A stretch of DNA of 64,000 bases from Streptomyces sp. ISL-1 (lineage in GTDB: Bacteria > Actinomycetota > Actinomycetes > Streptomycetales > Streptomycetaceae), in the NCBI RefSeq assembly GCF_018614585.1, contig NZ_JAGGOI010000006.1:218332-282331 (forward strand), in the 5' to 3' direction. The position numbers and the translations under genes are program-made. Under the pieces are notes generated by a model, which was not told the DNA's origin, did no database searches, and was given only the letters and a program-made list of their open reading frames with translations. Shown here in pieces: positions 29,393-37,620 of the stretch (within the stretch, counting starts at the first letter, position 1; each line of letters starts with the position of its first letter).

Positions 29393-29681
29393 GGCCCCTA
29401 CGGACCGAATTGAGCCCAACTCCGGCCGCGAGCCGATGGAATGGCTGCAGGAAGCCGCTTGCAGGGACGAGGACCCGGACCTGTTCTTCCCTGTCAGCAC
29501 CACCGGTTCGGGAGCCGATCAGATCGACCGGGCCAAGCAGGTGTGCCGCCGCTGTCCGGTCGCCGACCAGTGCCTGGACCTGGCGCTGAGCACTGGGCAG
29601 CGAACCGGCGTGTGGGGCGGCACGGAGCCGTCGGAACGCCGCTTCCTGCGCCGTCGGCGGTCCCGGGCGAATGTCACCTGA
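29364..29681 (+). CDS. WhiB-family iron-sulfur transcriptional regulator (WblE/WhiB1-like)
   Basis: A 105-residue protein (98 if started at ATG 29385). The four cluster-binding cysteines lie in AACRDEDPDLFFPV, VCRRCPVADQC, and the turn GVWGG is followed by a basic C-terminal arm (RRFLRRRRSRAN) that contacts DNA. The DEDPxLFFPV segment, the roughly 80-residue core and GVWGG are closest to WblE/WhiB1. Such proteins carry a [4Fe-4S] cluster that responds to nitric oxide or redox stress and usually act through the sigma factor. The essential chromosomal wblE may be elsewhere, making this a paralogue. Its start lies in the tandem duplication noted separately. Confidence 0.9.
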   Translation: MAQRTEPMAPAPTDRIEPNSGREPMEWLQEAACRDEDPDLFFPVSTTGSGADQIDRAKQVCRRCPVADQCLDLALSTGQRTGVWGGTEPSERRFLRRRRSRANVT

Positions 29682-29759
29682 AGTGCCCGATTGCGAACAT
29701 TGGGTGACGGGCGCAATGTGGATGAGGCAGTCAAACCTCCACGAGGAAGGGACACCGTC

Positions 29760-29933
29760 ATGAGTAAGAGCAAGGCCAAGGCCAAGCAGATGAAGGGCAA
29801 GCTCAAGGAGACCACGGGCAACGCCATGGACGACAAGCGCATGCAGGCCGAAGGCCGCGGCGAGCAGATGATGGGCAAGGCCCAGGAGACCGCGGAGAAG
29901 ACCGGCGAGCGGATCCGGAAGTCCGGACGGTAG
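29760..29933 (+). CDS. CsbD-family stress protein
   Basis: A 57-residue, highly charged protein (MSKSKAKAKQMKGKLKETTG, then GEQMMGKAQETAEKTGERI). The KxKGKxKETxG pattern defines CsbD proteins, small general-stress proteins of unknown mechanism in Bacillus and actinomycetes. GAGGAAGG lies eight bases before the ATG. It follows the WhiB-like gene by 78 bases on the same strand. Confidence 0.85.
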   Translation: MSKSKAKAKQMKGKLKETTGNAMDDKRMQAEGRGEQMMGKAQETAEKTGERIRKSGR

Positions 29934-30055
29934 TCCGGCAGGCCACAAGAACCGCGCACGGGCCCCGTTCCTGTGCCGCCGTGCCGACAGTGTTGTCCGT
30001 ACGGCTGCCAGGGCGAGGCCCGTGGGCCGCTCCGGAGCCGGCAACCGGCGCCGGT

Positions 30056-30340
30056 TCAACGGCCGCGGCGCGCCATGCCGCATCGCTCGTCGGTCGGCGC
30101 CGTGATGGACCGGGACTGCACCTGCTCGTAGATCATCGTCGACTGAACGTCCGCGACCGCGCGGCGTTCGGTGAGCGGTCGCGGACGAAGTCGTACAGCC
30201 CGTTGACGTCCGGGATCGCGACATGGACGAGGAAGTCGTACGGTCCCGACGTGACGAACAGGTCGATCCGCTCCGGGAGTTGGGCCGCCCACTCGCGGAA
30301 GCCCTCGATGAATCGAACGCCTCGCCGGCACGAACAGCGA
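30056..30340 (-). pseudogene. Lrp/AsnC-family regulator, C-terminal fragment with frameshift
   Basis: Read on the minus strand, one frame gives FIEGFREWAAQLPERIDLFVT and then YDFLVHVAIPDVNGLYDFV, the beta-alpha-beta ligand-sensing (RAM) domain of Lrp/AsnC regulators. The frame breaks at about 30170, where one base appears to be missing, and continues in another frame as LTERRAVADVQSTMIYEQ, the expected next strand. No helix-turn-helix is present upstream. The gene is therefore a truncated, frameshifted relic. The family call is firm because two adjoining frames give consecutive conserved segments. Confidence 0.75.
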
Positions 30341-30445
30341 GGACCTGACGTACCACGCGGTGAGCCTCGTCGGCCCGCGCAATCAAATGAGCGAGCTCGT
30401 CGGCAAGCTCTCCCTGCTGCGCCGAGTCGCCTCGCCTCGTTCGCC

Positions 30446-31417
30446 TCAGTCCGTCACGCGCAGCACGAGCTTGCCGCGGGTGCGGCCCTCTTCGCCGCGG
30501 CGGTGTGCCTCGCCGGCGTCCGCGAGCGGCAGCACGTCCTCGACCTCGACCTGCAACGCGCCCTTGTCGATCAGCGAGGCGATCCGGGCGAGCCCCGCGC
30601 CGTCCGGCTCCACCAGGTAGGCCTTCGCCCGCAGCCCGCGCGCGCGGGCCGCGTCCAGCAGTTCGGGGGAGACTCCCGAAGGCACGGCGATGATCGTGCC
30701 GCCGGGGCGCAGGGTCTTCAGTGAGCGGGTGCTCGTCGCGTCGTGTCCGTCGCCGACCAGATCGAGGACGACGTCGACATCGCGCACCACGTCCTCGAAG
30801 CGGACCGCGGTGTAGTCGACCACTTCATCGGCGCCGAGCGAGCGCAGCCAGTCGTGCTTGGCTGCCCGCGCGGTGCCGATGACGTGCGCGCCGAGGTGCT
30901 TGGCGATCTGCACGGCGAAGTGCCCCACGCCGCCCGCCGCGGCGTGGATCAGCACCCGCTGTCCGGCCCCGACATGCGCGGCGTCGACGAGCGACTGCCA
31001 GGCGGTGAGCGCGGCAAGCGGCACCGCGGCGGCCCGGTCGTGATCGAGGGCGGCGGGCTTGCGGGCGAACTGCCGCGAGGGCGCGGTCACATACTCCGCG
31101 TACGCACCGGCCTGACGCGGGAACCACGGCATGCCGAACACCTCGTCGCCGACCTCGAGCGTGTGGACGCCGAAGCCGGCCTCCTCCACGACGCCGGACA
31201 CGTCCCAGCCCAGGATGAACGGCGGCTCTCCCAGAGCGCCGGCCATGCCACCGCCCTCACGGGTCTTCCAGTCCACCGGGTTCACGCCGGCGGAACGCAC
31301 CCGCACCAGTACCTCGGTGGGCAAGGGCTCGGGCCGCGGCACCTGGGCGAGGTGCAGCACTTCGGGGCCGCCAAAGGTGTCCTGGCTGATCGCGCGCATG
31401 GTCGGACGGCTGCTCAT
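30446..31417 (-). CDS. NADP-dependent oxidoreductase of the quinone reductase type
   Basis: A 323-residue medium-chain reductase from ATG 31417, preceded by AGGAGA. The GroES-like N-terminal domain includes VLVRVRSAGVNPVDWKTREG and GWDVSGVVEEAG. The nucleotide site is IHAAAGGVGHFAVQIAKHLGA, and the ending GKLVLRVTD is typical. Zinc-binding cysteines are absent, so it belongs to the zinc-free zeta-crystallin/QOR group, which reduces quinones or enones. It diverges from an HxlR regulator across a 158-base region holding a long inverted repeat. This pairing often marks a redox- or electrophile-responsive module in which the regulator represses the reductase. Confidence 0.92.
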   Translation of the reverse strand: MSSRPTMRAISQDTFGGPEVLHLAQVPRPEPLPTEVLVRVRSAGVNPVDWKTREGGGMAGALGEPPFILGWDVSGVVEEAGFGVHTLEVGDEVFGMPWFPRQAGAYAEYVTAPSRQFARKPAALDHDRAAAVPLAALTAWQSLVDAAHVGAGQRVLIHAAAGGVGHFAVQIAKHLGAHVIGTARAAKHDWLRSLGADEVVDYTAVRFEDVVRDVDVVLDLVGDGHDATSTRSLKTLRPGGTIIAVPSGVSPELLDAARARGLRAKAYLVEPDGAGLARIASLIDKGALQVEVEDVLPLADAGEAHRRGEEGRTRGKLVLRVTD

Positions 31418-31500
31418 GTCGGGTCTCCTGCGGTGAATGCCGGGGTGCGGACGCACTGCCCGGCCGGTTGATCATCGACACCCGAGAAGCTACCTGTGGG

Positions 31501-31527
31501 GTAGTGGTAACCCGCAAGGGCCACTAC
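31501..31527. promoter_or_regulatory. Inverted repeat between oxidoreductase and HxlR genes
   Basis: GTAGTGG and CCACTAC form perfect seven-base arms 13 bases apart, centred 61 bases upstream of the HxlR start and within the divergent promoter. Position and symmetry suit binding by the dimeric HxlR regulator. Confidence 0.6.
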
Positions 31528-31575
31528 TATCCAAAGGAAAGTATTGAGCTCGCAGCCGCGTAGGAGGCACCCTTC

Positions 31576-31962
31576 ATGTCCGTTGCCTGTACGACGGGCC
31601 AGCACGCCGACCACGATGTGTTCGCGGCGCAGTGCCCATGCCGCGACGTACTCGACGTGCTGGCGAGTAAGTGGTCGGCGCTCGCCATCGGCGCTCTGGA
31701 GGAAGGTCCGCAGCGCTTCGGCGCGCTGCAGCGGCGGCTCAAGGGGGTGAGCCCCAAGGTGCTGACCAATACGCTGCGCCGGCTGGAGGCCCATGGCTTC
31801 GTCGACCGCACGGTTTACCCGGCCGTACCGCTGCATGTCGAGTACGAACTGACGAAGTTGGGGAGCGGTGTTGCGGAGCCGCTGGGTCAGCTGCGTGCCT
31901 GGGTGGAGGACAATCTCGACGGCATACGGTCCACCGGGGTGGAAGAACCCGCCAGCGGCTGA
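31576..31962 (+). CDS. HxlR-family winged-helix regulator
   Basis: A 128-residue regulator from ATG 31576 after TAGGAGG. The winged helix is complete: CPCRDVLDVLASKWSALAIGAL, RFGALQRRLKGVSPKVLTNTLRRLEAHGFV and HVEYELTKLGSGVAEPL. Cysteines near the N-terminus (VACTTGQ and AAQCPCRD) match the redox-sensing cysteine of many HxlR/YodB-type repressors. Divergent transcription from the NADP oxidoreductase, with a palindrome between them, indicates a repressor-target pair responding to quinones or electrophiles. Confidence 0.92.
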   Translation: MSVACTTGQHADHDVFAAQCPCRDVLDVLASKWSALAIGALEEGPQRFGALQRRLKGVSPKVLTNTLRRLEAHGFVDRTVYPAVPLHVEYELTKLGSGVAEPLGQLRAWVEDNLDGIRSTGVEEPASG

Positions 31963-31991
31963 GGGTACGCAGGCGGATACGGGCGGGGCGC

Positions 31992-32210
31992 TCAGCCCGC
32001 TGCCGGCCGGACCCTGAGCCGGGCGATCGTGACTTCCAGCACCGCTCCAGGTGGGTGAGCCGACGGTCGACAGCATGATTGAGACGCCACCCTGAATGCC
32101 GGCGAGCAGTGCCGCCGCGGTCTCGTCGGCGTCCAGGCATGGGGAGATCTCCTCCAGCTGCTGCATCGACCGGATTCCGGCGGTGATGTGTTCCTGCCAT
32201 TCCGGCAGCC
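31992..32210 (-). pseudogene. TetR-family regulator, C-terminal fragment
   Basis: The minus strand reads PEWQEHITAGIRSMQ, then LEEISPCLDADETAAALLAG and IQGGVSIMLST, the C-terminal ligand-domain helices of TetR regulators. The reading then jumps frame at least twice near 32040-32070 before VLEVTIARLRVRPAAG. No DNA-binding domain remains. It abuts the hydrolase relic, so this is eroded DNA rather than a gene. Confidence 0.65.
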
Positions 32211-32223
32211 GTCGCCCGCGAGA

Positions 32224-32690
32224 TCATCCGGAAGGAGCCGGCCCGTCCGGCGTGAACCGCTCGCACTCCAGCGACGCCAGATCGACGGAGTCGGCCATCG
32301 CCTGCATGCCCTTGTGGTTGGGGTGCAGATGGTCACCGCCGTCGAAGGTCGGCAGCATCCGTTCGGTGTCGTAGGGACTCCTCAGCACCCGGTCGAAGTC
32401 GGCCACCCCGTCGAACTCGCCGCTTGTCCGGATGAAAGCGTTCACCTCGGGGCGGACGGCTTCTCCGGCCGGGTCCCACTCCCCCCAGCCCTTGAACGGC
32501 AGGACCGTGGCGCCGACGACGCACTTCCCCGCCGCATGCGCCCGGGCCGCGATCTCGCGGTAACCGGCGATCAGGCCGGCCGCCGTCACGCCGTCATGGG
32601 CCTTGATGTCGTTGAAGCCTTCGAAGAGGACGACGGTCCGCACTCCGGGCTGGGAGAGCACGTCTCGTTGCAGGTCACCGCGGCCGATGA
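32224..32690 (-). pseudogene. SGNH/GDSL hydrolase, C-terminal fragment
   Basis: The frame carries DLQRDVLSQPGVRTVVLFEG with FNDIKAH, corresponding to block III (G-x-N-D), and ends with DGGDHLHPNHKGMQAMAD, block V (D-x-x-H, the catalytic dyad). The first half, with the GDS nucleophile serine, is absent. Upstream the same DNA passes into the start of an unrelated ROK regulator in a different frame. It is a truncated relic of a lipase/esterase gene, although a short ORF of 145 codons starting at GTG 32661 is still open. Confidence 0.7.
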
Positions 32691-32813
32691 AAGCCCGGTG
32701 CGGCGGGCGAGTTCGAGCCTGGTGACCGGGCCCTGGGACAGGAGCGTGGTGAACACCGAAGAGGCAGCCGGGGTGGCCACCGGGAACGTCTCAACGCGGT
32801 ACGTCGACGGCAT
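32681..32813 (-). pseudogene. ROK-family regulator, N-terminal fragment
   Basis: From ATG 32813 the minus strand encodes MPSTYRVETFPVATPAASSV then TLLSQGPVTRLELARRTG and LSSAAVT, the start and helix-turn-helix of ROK-type sugar-responsive regulators. The expected rest (about 330 residues) is missing. The frame runs out of phase into the SGNH hydrolase relic, marking a deletion junction near 32685. It cannot give a working regulator. Confidence 0.65.
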
Positions 32814-33016
32814 GGCGGGAAACGTAGGGGAGTTAATTTCCTGCGTCGATAAAAGAAACCGAACCCCTGACAAGTTTCACGGCCGCTGCCTGTCCGCAGT
32901 CATTGGGCCGGGCATCCTCAACACCCGCCCCGGCGGCCCCAGGTCGGGTAAATTCCCTCTGTGCACGGGCAGTTGATCTCAGTGACCTGCAGGGGACCAG
33001 GAGACGGGGGAGCGCC

Positions 33017-35005
33017 GTGGGCGGGAGACTGTACGGCCAGGAGGTGCTGCACGACGGCTTTGTGCCCCGGCTGGTCGGCCTGCATCAGAGCGACGGCTAC
33101 CAGGTCCCGTTCGCGTATCCGAGGGGCGCGCCCCTCGTCCATCTCGTCGGCGGGTGCGGCAGCGGCAAGACCGCGCTGCTGAACGCGGTGCAGGATGCGT
33201 ACAGCGAACGCGTCCCGCTGGCGCGGGTGGACCTCGCAGCGCCCGGATTCGGCGAGCCGGGCGTCGCCGAACTCAGCGGCGACGAGGTGCCGAACGCCTC
33301 GCACATCACGCATCTGCTGTATCTCCTCGCATACAAACTCGGCCTGGGCGTAGGGCATTTCGGCAAACCCATGGCCTTTCCGAGGCTTTCCCTCGGCCTG
33401 CTGGTGGTGACCGCCTGGCGGCCACTGAACAGCGACGAAGCTGATGTGCGACCCGCCGACCTGAGGCGCGCCGAAACTGATCTGCGGGACTTCATCGTCG
33501 CCGAGGACCCGGATCTGAAGCGCCGCCGCGAGAGCCTCGGCCAGTGGTTCGACGTCGTCTCCCAGAACCTGCCGCAGGTGCTGGAGGCCGTACCGGGCCT
33601 CGCGGGCATCGCCGGCATCGTCCTGGACACCGCCCGCATCCAGCTCCTCAAGGGCGAGCCGGACCGCGGCGCGCTGGCCTGGTGGGGCGGTCGGCTGCCC
33701 CCCTCCCAGGGATACCAAGGGGACTCGCTGCAGCGGCTGTTCCAGTTCGTACGAGGCTTCCGGCGGCTCGACGACCGGCGGCGCACCGCCGAGGAACATC
33801 TCGTCGCGGCCCTCCTCGACGACATCGACGGCAACTACGGCCGGCTGAGGCGGCTCAACAGGAAGCCACGGCCGCTGATGCTCCTCGACAACGCGCACAC
33901 CGATGTCGGCCAGACCTTCGCCGGGCTGCTCGAATCCGGCTGTGCCCCGACCACGAAAGACGCCACCCGCCCCGTCGTGATCGCCACCTGGCTCGGCAAG
34001 GGCGAGCAGTACCCGCAGCTGAGGGAGGTCGCCGGGGGCGCCACACCCGCGAGCCGCCCGCTCGTGCTCGGTATCCCCGCCATCGAGCACGGACACATCG
34101 GCGAGATGCTCGGCGCAGTCGACTACCCCGAGCATCTGCCCCGGCTCGTCGCCCGCTACAGCGGAGGCCGCCCGGCCAGCGCCCGTACCCTCGCCGACGC
34201 CGCGATACGCCGCGTCCAGGAGACCGGCGCCACAGTCACCCGGGAGCTACTGGACGCGGCAGCCCCCGACCTCCTCGCCAAACTGCTGCCGCAGCCCGCG
34301 ATGCGCGACCGCCTCGTGCTGCTGTCCGCCGCGGTCGACGAGGAAACCCGGCGCGGCCTGTGGACCTTCGCCCACCCCGAGGACCACTCCGAAGACCTCG
34401 TCGCCGCCCGCGTCCGCGAGGCCGACGACTACCGCACCCGCGCCTGCCTGGACGGCGACCGGGCCCTCGACCTGCTCCTGCGCCACCGCCTGGCGGCCAC
34501 CACATCGCACGACAGATGGCGGGACACCCACCTGCGCCTGCGCTCACTGTGCGACCCGAGCGGCACCACGTATCTCCATCACACCCTCGCCCTCGGGCGG
34601 GTGGACGAAGTCGTGTGCGGGCTCCACCACCGATTCACCGCCACACCCGCACCGCAGTGGCTGGCCGCGCTCAACCACATCTGCTCCGCACCTCATCCGC
34701 GCGAGGACTACCGGCCGCCGGACGCCACCGGTCCGTTCTCTTGCACGGCCTGCGGCAGCGAAGGACCGGGACCGCACCACGACGCGGTGAACAGCCTGGT
34801 CCCCATCCTGTGGCGGTTGTCCGACCCGCTCACTCTCGCACCGCGCGAGGACGATCTGACCAGCGTGCGCATCGCGCTGGAGACGCTTTACGGCAACAAG
34901 ACCGCCCACGCCGCCTACCGCGCTGCCTCCGCCGCGTGGCCCGCCCGCCTCAGGGCCGGCGTCCAGGCTCCCGACCTCCCGATCTCGGAAGGGTCCCCGT
35001 CATGA
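33017..35005 (+). CDS. Large P-loop NTPase of unknown function
   Basis: About 662 residues from GTG 33017 (VGGRLYGQEVLHDGF), with GGGGGAG upstream. A Walker A motif GGCGSGKT lies at 45-52, and RPLMLLDNAHTDVG near residue 290 fits a Walker B strand. GYPRGAP-like residues ahead of the P-loop and the later helical region resemble AAA/STAND-type ATPases. A single CTACGSEG pair sits near residue 575. There is no signal peptide or membrane helix. Its stop overlaps the following solute-binding-protein gene by four bases (ATGA), so the two are a functional unit. I do not recognise a named family; it is not an ABC-type ATPase (no LSGGQ). Confidence 0.75.
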   Translation: MGGRLYGQEVLHDGFVPRLVGLHQSDGYQVPFAYPRGAPLVHLVGGCGSGKTALLNAVQDAYSERVPLARVDLAAPGFGEPGVAELSGDEVPNASHITHLLYLLAYKLGLGVGHFGKPMAFPRLSLGLLVVTAWRPLNSDEADVRPADLRRAETDLRDFIVAEDPDLKRRRESLGQWFDVVSQNLPQVLEAVPGLAGIAGIVLDTARIQLLKGEPDRGALAWWGGRLPPSQGYQGDSLQRLFQFVRGFRRLDDRRRTAEEHLVAALLDDIDGNYGRLRRLNRKPRPLMLLDNAHTDVGQTFAGLLESGCAPTTKDATRPVVIATWLGKGEQYPQLREVAGGATPASRPLVLGIPAIEHGHIGEMLGAVDYPEHLPRLVARYSGGRPASARTLADAAIRRVQETGATVTRELLDAAAPDLLAKLLPQPAMRDRLVLLSAAVDEETRRGLWTFAHPEDHSEDLVAARVREADDYRTRACLDGDRALDLLLRHRLAATTSHDRWRDTHLRLRSLCDPSGTTYLHHTLALGRVDEVVCGLHHRFTATPAPQWLAALNHICSAPHPREDYRPPDATGPFSCTACGSEGPGPHHDAVNSLVPILWRLSDPLTLAPREDDLTSVRIALETLYGNKTAHAAYRAASAAWPARLRAGVQAPDLPISEGSPS

Positions 35006-36543
35006 CGTCCTTCATCAGGAGACTGCCCGGCGGCCCGCTCACCAAGGCGGCCGTCCTCTTCGTCGCCCTGGTGGTGCTAGTCGCCGCCGCGTGGACCGGT
35101 TACGCAACTTTCGGCCCAGACCCCTCCTGCGGGAAGGGCGTCGAGCGGCGCGGACCGGACGGCGAGCAGGAGTGCACCGGGGTGACCGACGGCAGCTACG
35201 CGTTCGCCCCGAACCTCAAAGAGGTCAGCGCCCGGATCAAGGCCGAGAACGATCAGGTCAAGGGCGAGTACGTATCCATCGCCGTCATGCTCCCGATGGC
35301 GCCCACCCAGGCCTTCGAGCAGCACAAGACGCTGCACGAGGTACAGGGCGCCTACCTCGCGCAGTACCGGGCCAACCACGAGTCCAACAGCAAGAAGCCG
35401 GCGATCCGGCTGCTACTCGCCAATCCCGGCCGCAACCACGCCCATTGGCGTCCCGTCGCCGAACAGCTCGGCTCCCTCTCCGGGAGCGGAAGCACGAATC
35501 TGCGTGCGGTGATCGGATTCGACGTCAGCACCACCAGCACCCAACAGGCCATCGCCTATCTGACGAACGAGCGGCACATCCCCGTCGTCGGCGGCCCCAT
35601 CACCGCCGACGACTCCGGCAACAGCAAACAGAACCCCGACGCCTACCCGGGCCTCGCCCGCGTCGTGCCCACCACCAGCGACCAGGCCGCCGCGCTGTCC
35701 TACTTCAACAAGGACATCAAGCCCGAGAACACCCTGGTCGTCGAGGACATTCGCACCGGCGACAACTATGTCGACGCCCTCAAGCGCGCCTTCGCCGACC
35801 GGACCAAGGGCTCACCGCGCGCCCCCGAGCAGTACCGCGCGCCCGACGAATTCCATGACGAAGGCACCACGGCCAACGCCTTCGACCAGATGGTCGACAC
35901 CATCTGCACCTCCTCCGCCAAGGTCATCTACTTCGCGGGACGGCCCGTGCAACTGCGGCAGTTCATCAACGAGCTCGGCAACCGCGGCTGCACCGAGAAG
36001 AAGTACACGGTCATTACCGGATCAGGAGCCTCCACCCTCTCCTCCGACAAGAGGCTCGACTGGGGCGCCTTCGGCAAGGGCGTGACCCTGCAGTACGCGG
36101 CCGTCGCCCACCCCAACGCCTGGAAGAACGCCAAGCCGAGCGCCACGGGCGGCTCCGCGGCGGCCTTTCGTACGCTCGAAATGCTCTCCGCCGACCCGGA
36201 GGTCGGCGACATCGGCCAGGTGGAGCTGACCGACTCGCGCACCATCACCTTCTACGACGCCGGCCTCACCGCGATCACCGCCATCCGGATGCGCGACGAC
36301 GGCGACCCCGTCATCCCTCCGCTCGGCCGCATCAGCGACTCCTGGCTGCGGCTGCACGGCATGGGCAAGGTGGAGGGCGCGAGCGGCTGGATCTGCCTGG
36401 ACAACTACGGAAACCCCTACAACAAAGCCGTCTCGGTCGTGGAACTGGCCCCGGACATCCCCGGACGCATCCGCTTCGTCGGCCTCGCCTGGCCGACCGG
36501 CAGGCCGACCCCGAAGGACTGCACGGCGCCACGCAGCGAGTGA
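35002..36543 (+). CDS. Membrane-anchored type I periplasmic-binding-like protein
   Basis: A 513-residue protein. One N-terminal helix (AAVLFVALVVLVAAAWTGYA, about 15-34) anchors it facing outward. The rest follows the type I solute-binding fold of branched-chain amino-acid binding proteins: EYVSIAVMLPM, LRAVIGFDVSTTSTQQAIAYL, VPVVGG-like IPVVGGPITAD, VVEDIRTGDNYVDALKRAF, VIYFAGRPVQLRQFINEL and VTLQYAAVAHPNAW. There is no lipobox and no permease gene nearby. Translation is coupled to the preceding P-loop NTPase, so it is more likely the sensor of a two-protein signalling device than part of an importer. That role is inference. Confidence 0.8.
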   Translation: MTSFIRRLPGGPLTKAAVLFVALVVLVAAAWTGYATFGPDPSCGKGVERRGPDGEQECTGVTDGSYAFAPNLKEVSARIKAENDQVKGEYVSIAVMLPMAPTQAFEQHKTLHEVQGAYLAQYRANHESNSKKPAIRLLLANPGRNHAHWRPVAEQLGSLSGSGSTNLRAVIGFDVSTTSTQQAIAYLTNERHIPVVGGPITADDSGNSKQNPDAYPGLARVVPTTSDQAAALSYFNKDIKPENTLVVEDIRTGDNYVDALKRAFADRTKGSPRAPEQYRAPDEFHDEGTTANAFDQMVDTICTSSAKVIYFAGRPVQLRQFINELGNRGCTEKKYTVITGSGASTLSSDKRLDWGAFGKGVTLQYAAVAHPNAWKNAKPSATGGSAAAFRTLEMLSADPEVGDIGQVELTDSRTITFYDAGLTAITAIRMRDDGDPVIPPLGRISDSWLRLHGMGKVEGASGWICLDNYGNPYNKAVSVVELAPDIPGRIRFVGLAWPTGRPTPKDCTAPRSE

Positions 36544-36565
36544 ATTCCCCGACCAACCGGGACTT

Positions 36566-37516
36566 CTAGGCCCCGCCCCGGTGGGCCTCGTAAGCGACCC
36601 CGGCGACGATCAGGTCCTCCCAGGCCATGCCGACGCTCTTGAACAGCCGGGGCCGCGAGACGTCCGCCTCGACCGTGCCGCGGGCGAGCTCAGCGAGACT
36701 CACCAGGGACTCGGGATCCAGCGCGCCCGACTGGACCGCGAGGATGATGTCACCGGCCTCGCGCAGCGCCGCCGCGCGCGCCTCGACCACCACCGTCGAG
36801 CGGCGCACCGTCTCGTCGTCGACCTCGCGCGCCTGCGGCTCGTGGGAGCCGACGGCCACGACCGTCGCATGCGCGGGCAGCGCCGATCCGTCGAAGAGGG
36901 GAGTACGGGCCGTGGTGCAGCAGGCCACCAGATCGGCCTGCGCCACCGCCTCGGCCGTGCCCGCCTCGACCACCGGCGCAGAACCCTGCCCCGAATCCCC
37001 GTACGGCTGAAGGAAGGTCGCGAGACGGTCGAGATCGCGGCCGACGACCGTGATGTGCCGCAGGGGGCGAACGGCGCGCAGCGCCTCGATATGGCTGTGT
37101 GCCTGAGGGCCGGTGCCGAAGACGACCAGGCGCTCGGCCGCCGGCACGGCGAGCAGGTCGGCCGCTGCCGCCGAGAGAGCGGCGGTACGGATGGCGGTCA
37201 GCGCGACACCGTCCAGCACGGCCAGCGTGCTCAGCGTCTGGGCGTCCAGCAGCAAGTAGGTGCCCTGAATGCGGGGGAGTCCGAGTTCAGGGTTGCCCGG
37301 CGCCACGGTGGCGATCTTGACGCCCGCGTAGCGGCGGGAGTGCGAGGGCATCAGCAGCAGCTGTCCACGGTCGACCGGCACCGCATGGCGGGCCGGGTCG
37401 GCCTCCGGGTCGAGTCCCTCGTACAGCGCGTCCTGGAGCGCGGCGATCGCGGCAGCCATGGGGAGGGCCGCGCGTACCTCGTCGGCTCCAATGACCGCCG
37501 GCGCACCCTTGCTCAT
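36566..37516 (-). CDS. Ornithine cyclodeaminase/mu-crystallin family protein
   Basis: A 316-residue protein from ATG 37516 (MSKGAPAVIGADEVRAAL), preceded by GGAGGG. The characteristic substrate segment GVKIATVAPGNPELGLPRIQG is present, and the NAD-binding Rossmann motif is VVFGTGPQAHSHIEAL with ITVVGRD at the second strand. LTAIRTAALSAAAADLL is also typical. Members deaminate ornithine to proline or act as imine reductases; the exact substrate is not readable. It is convergent with the solute-binding gene and separated from the injection-system operon by a strong hairpin. Confidence 0.9.
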   Translation of the reverse strand: MSKGAPAVIGADEVRAALPMAAAIAALQDALYEGLDPEADPARHAVPVDRGQLLLMPSHSRRYAGVKIATVAPGNPELGLPRIQGTYLLLDAQTLSTLAVLDGVALTAIRTAALSAAAADLLAVPAAERLVVFGTGPQAHSHIEALRAVRPLRHITVVGRDLDRLATFLQPYGDSGQGSAPVVEAGTAEAVAQADLVACCTTARTPLFDGSALPAHATVVAVGSHEPQAREVDDETVRRSTVVVEARAAALREAGDIILAVQSGALDPESLVSLAELARGTVEADVSRPRLFKSVGMAWEDLIVAGVAYEAHRGGA

Positions 37517-37560
37517 CTGCCCTCCAGTGCCCTGTGAGTGAAAACGCTACAGGGCAGACT

Positions 37561-37604
37561 CCGGCCGGGCGGCCCCTCATCGATGGACACGGCCGCCCGG
37601 CCGG
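37561..37604 (-). terminator. Terminator of the contractile injection operon
   Basis: A perfect 14-base stem (CCGGCCGGGCGGCC with its complement) with a 16-base loop lies 17 bases beyond the amidase stop and 44 bases before the ornithine-cyclodeaminase start. It marks the 3' end of the injection-system transcription unit. Confidence 0.8.
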
Positions 37605-37620
37605 CGACAGGGTGAGTACG

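Noticed and set aside
30340..30445. Plus-strand frame reading DLTYHAVSLVGPRNQM
   Set aside because: Too short to assign to any family and overlapping the edge of the Lrp relic; may be coincidental.
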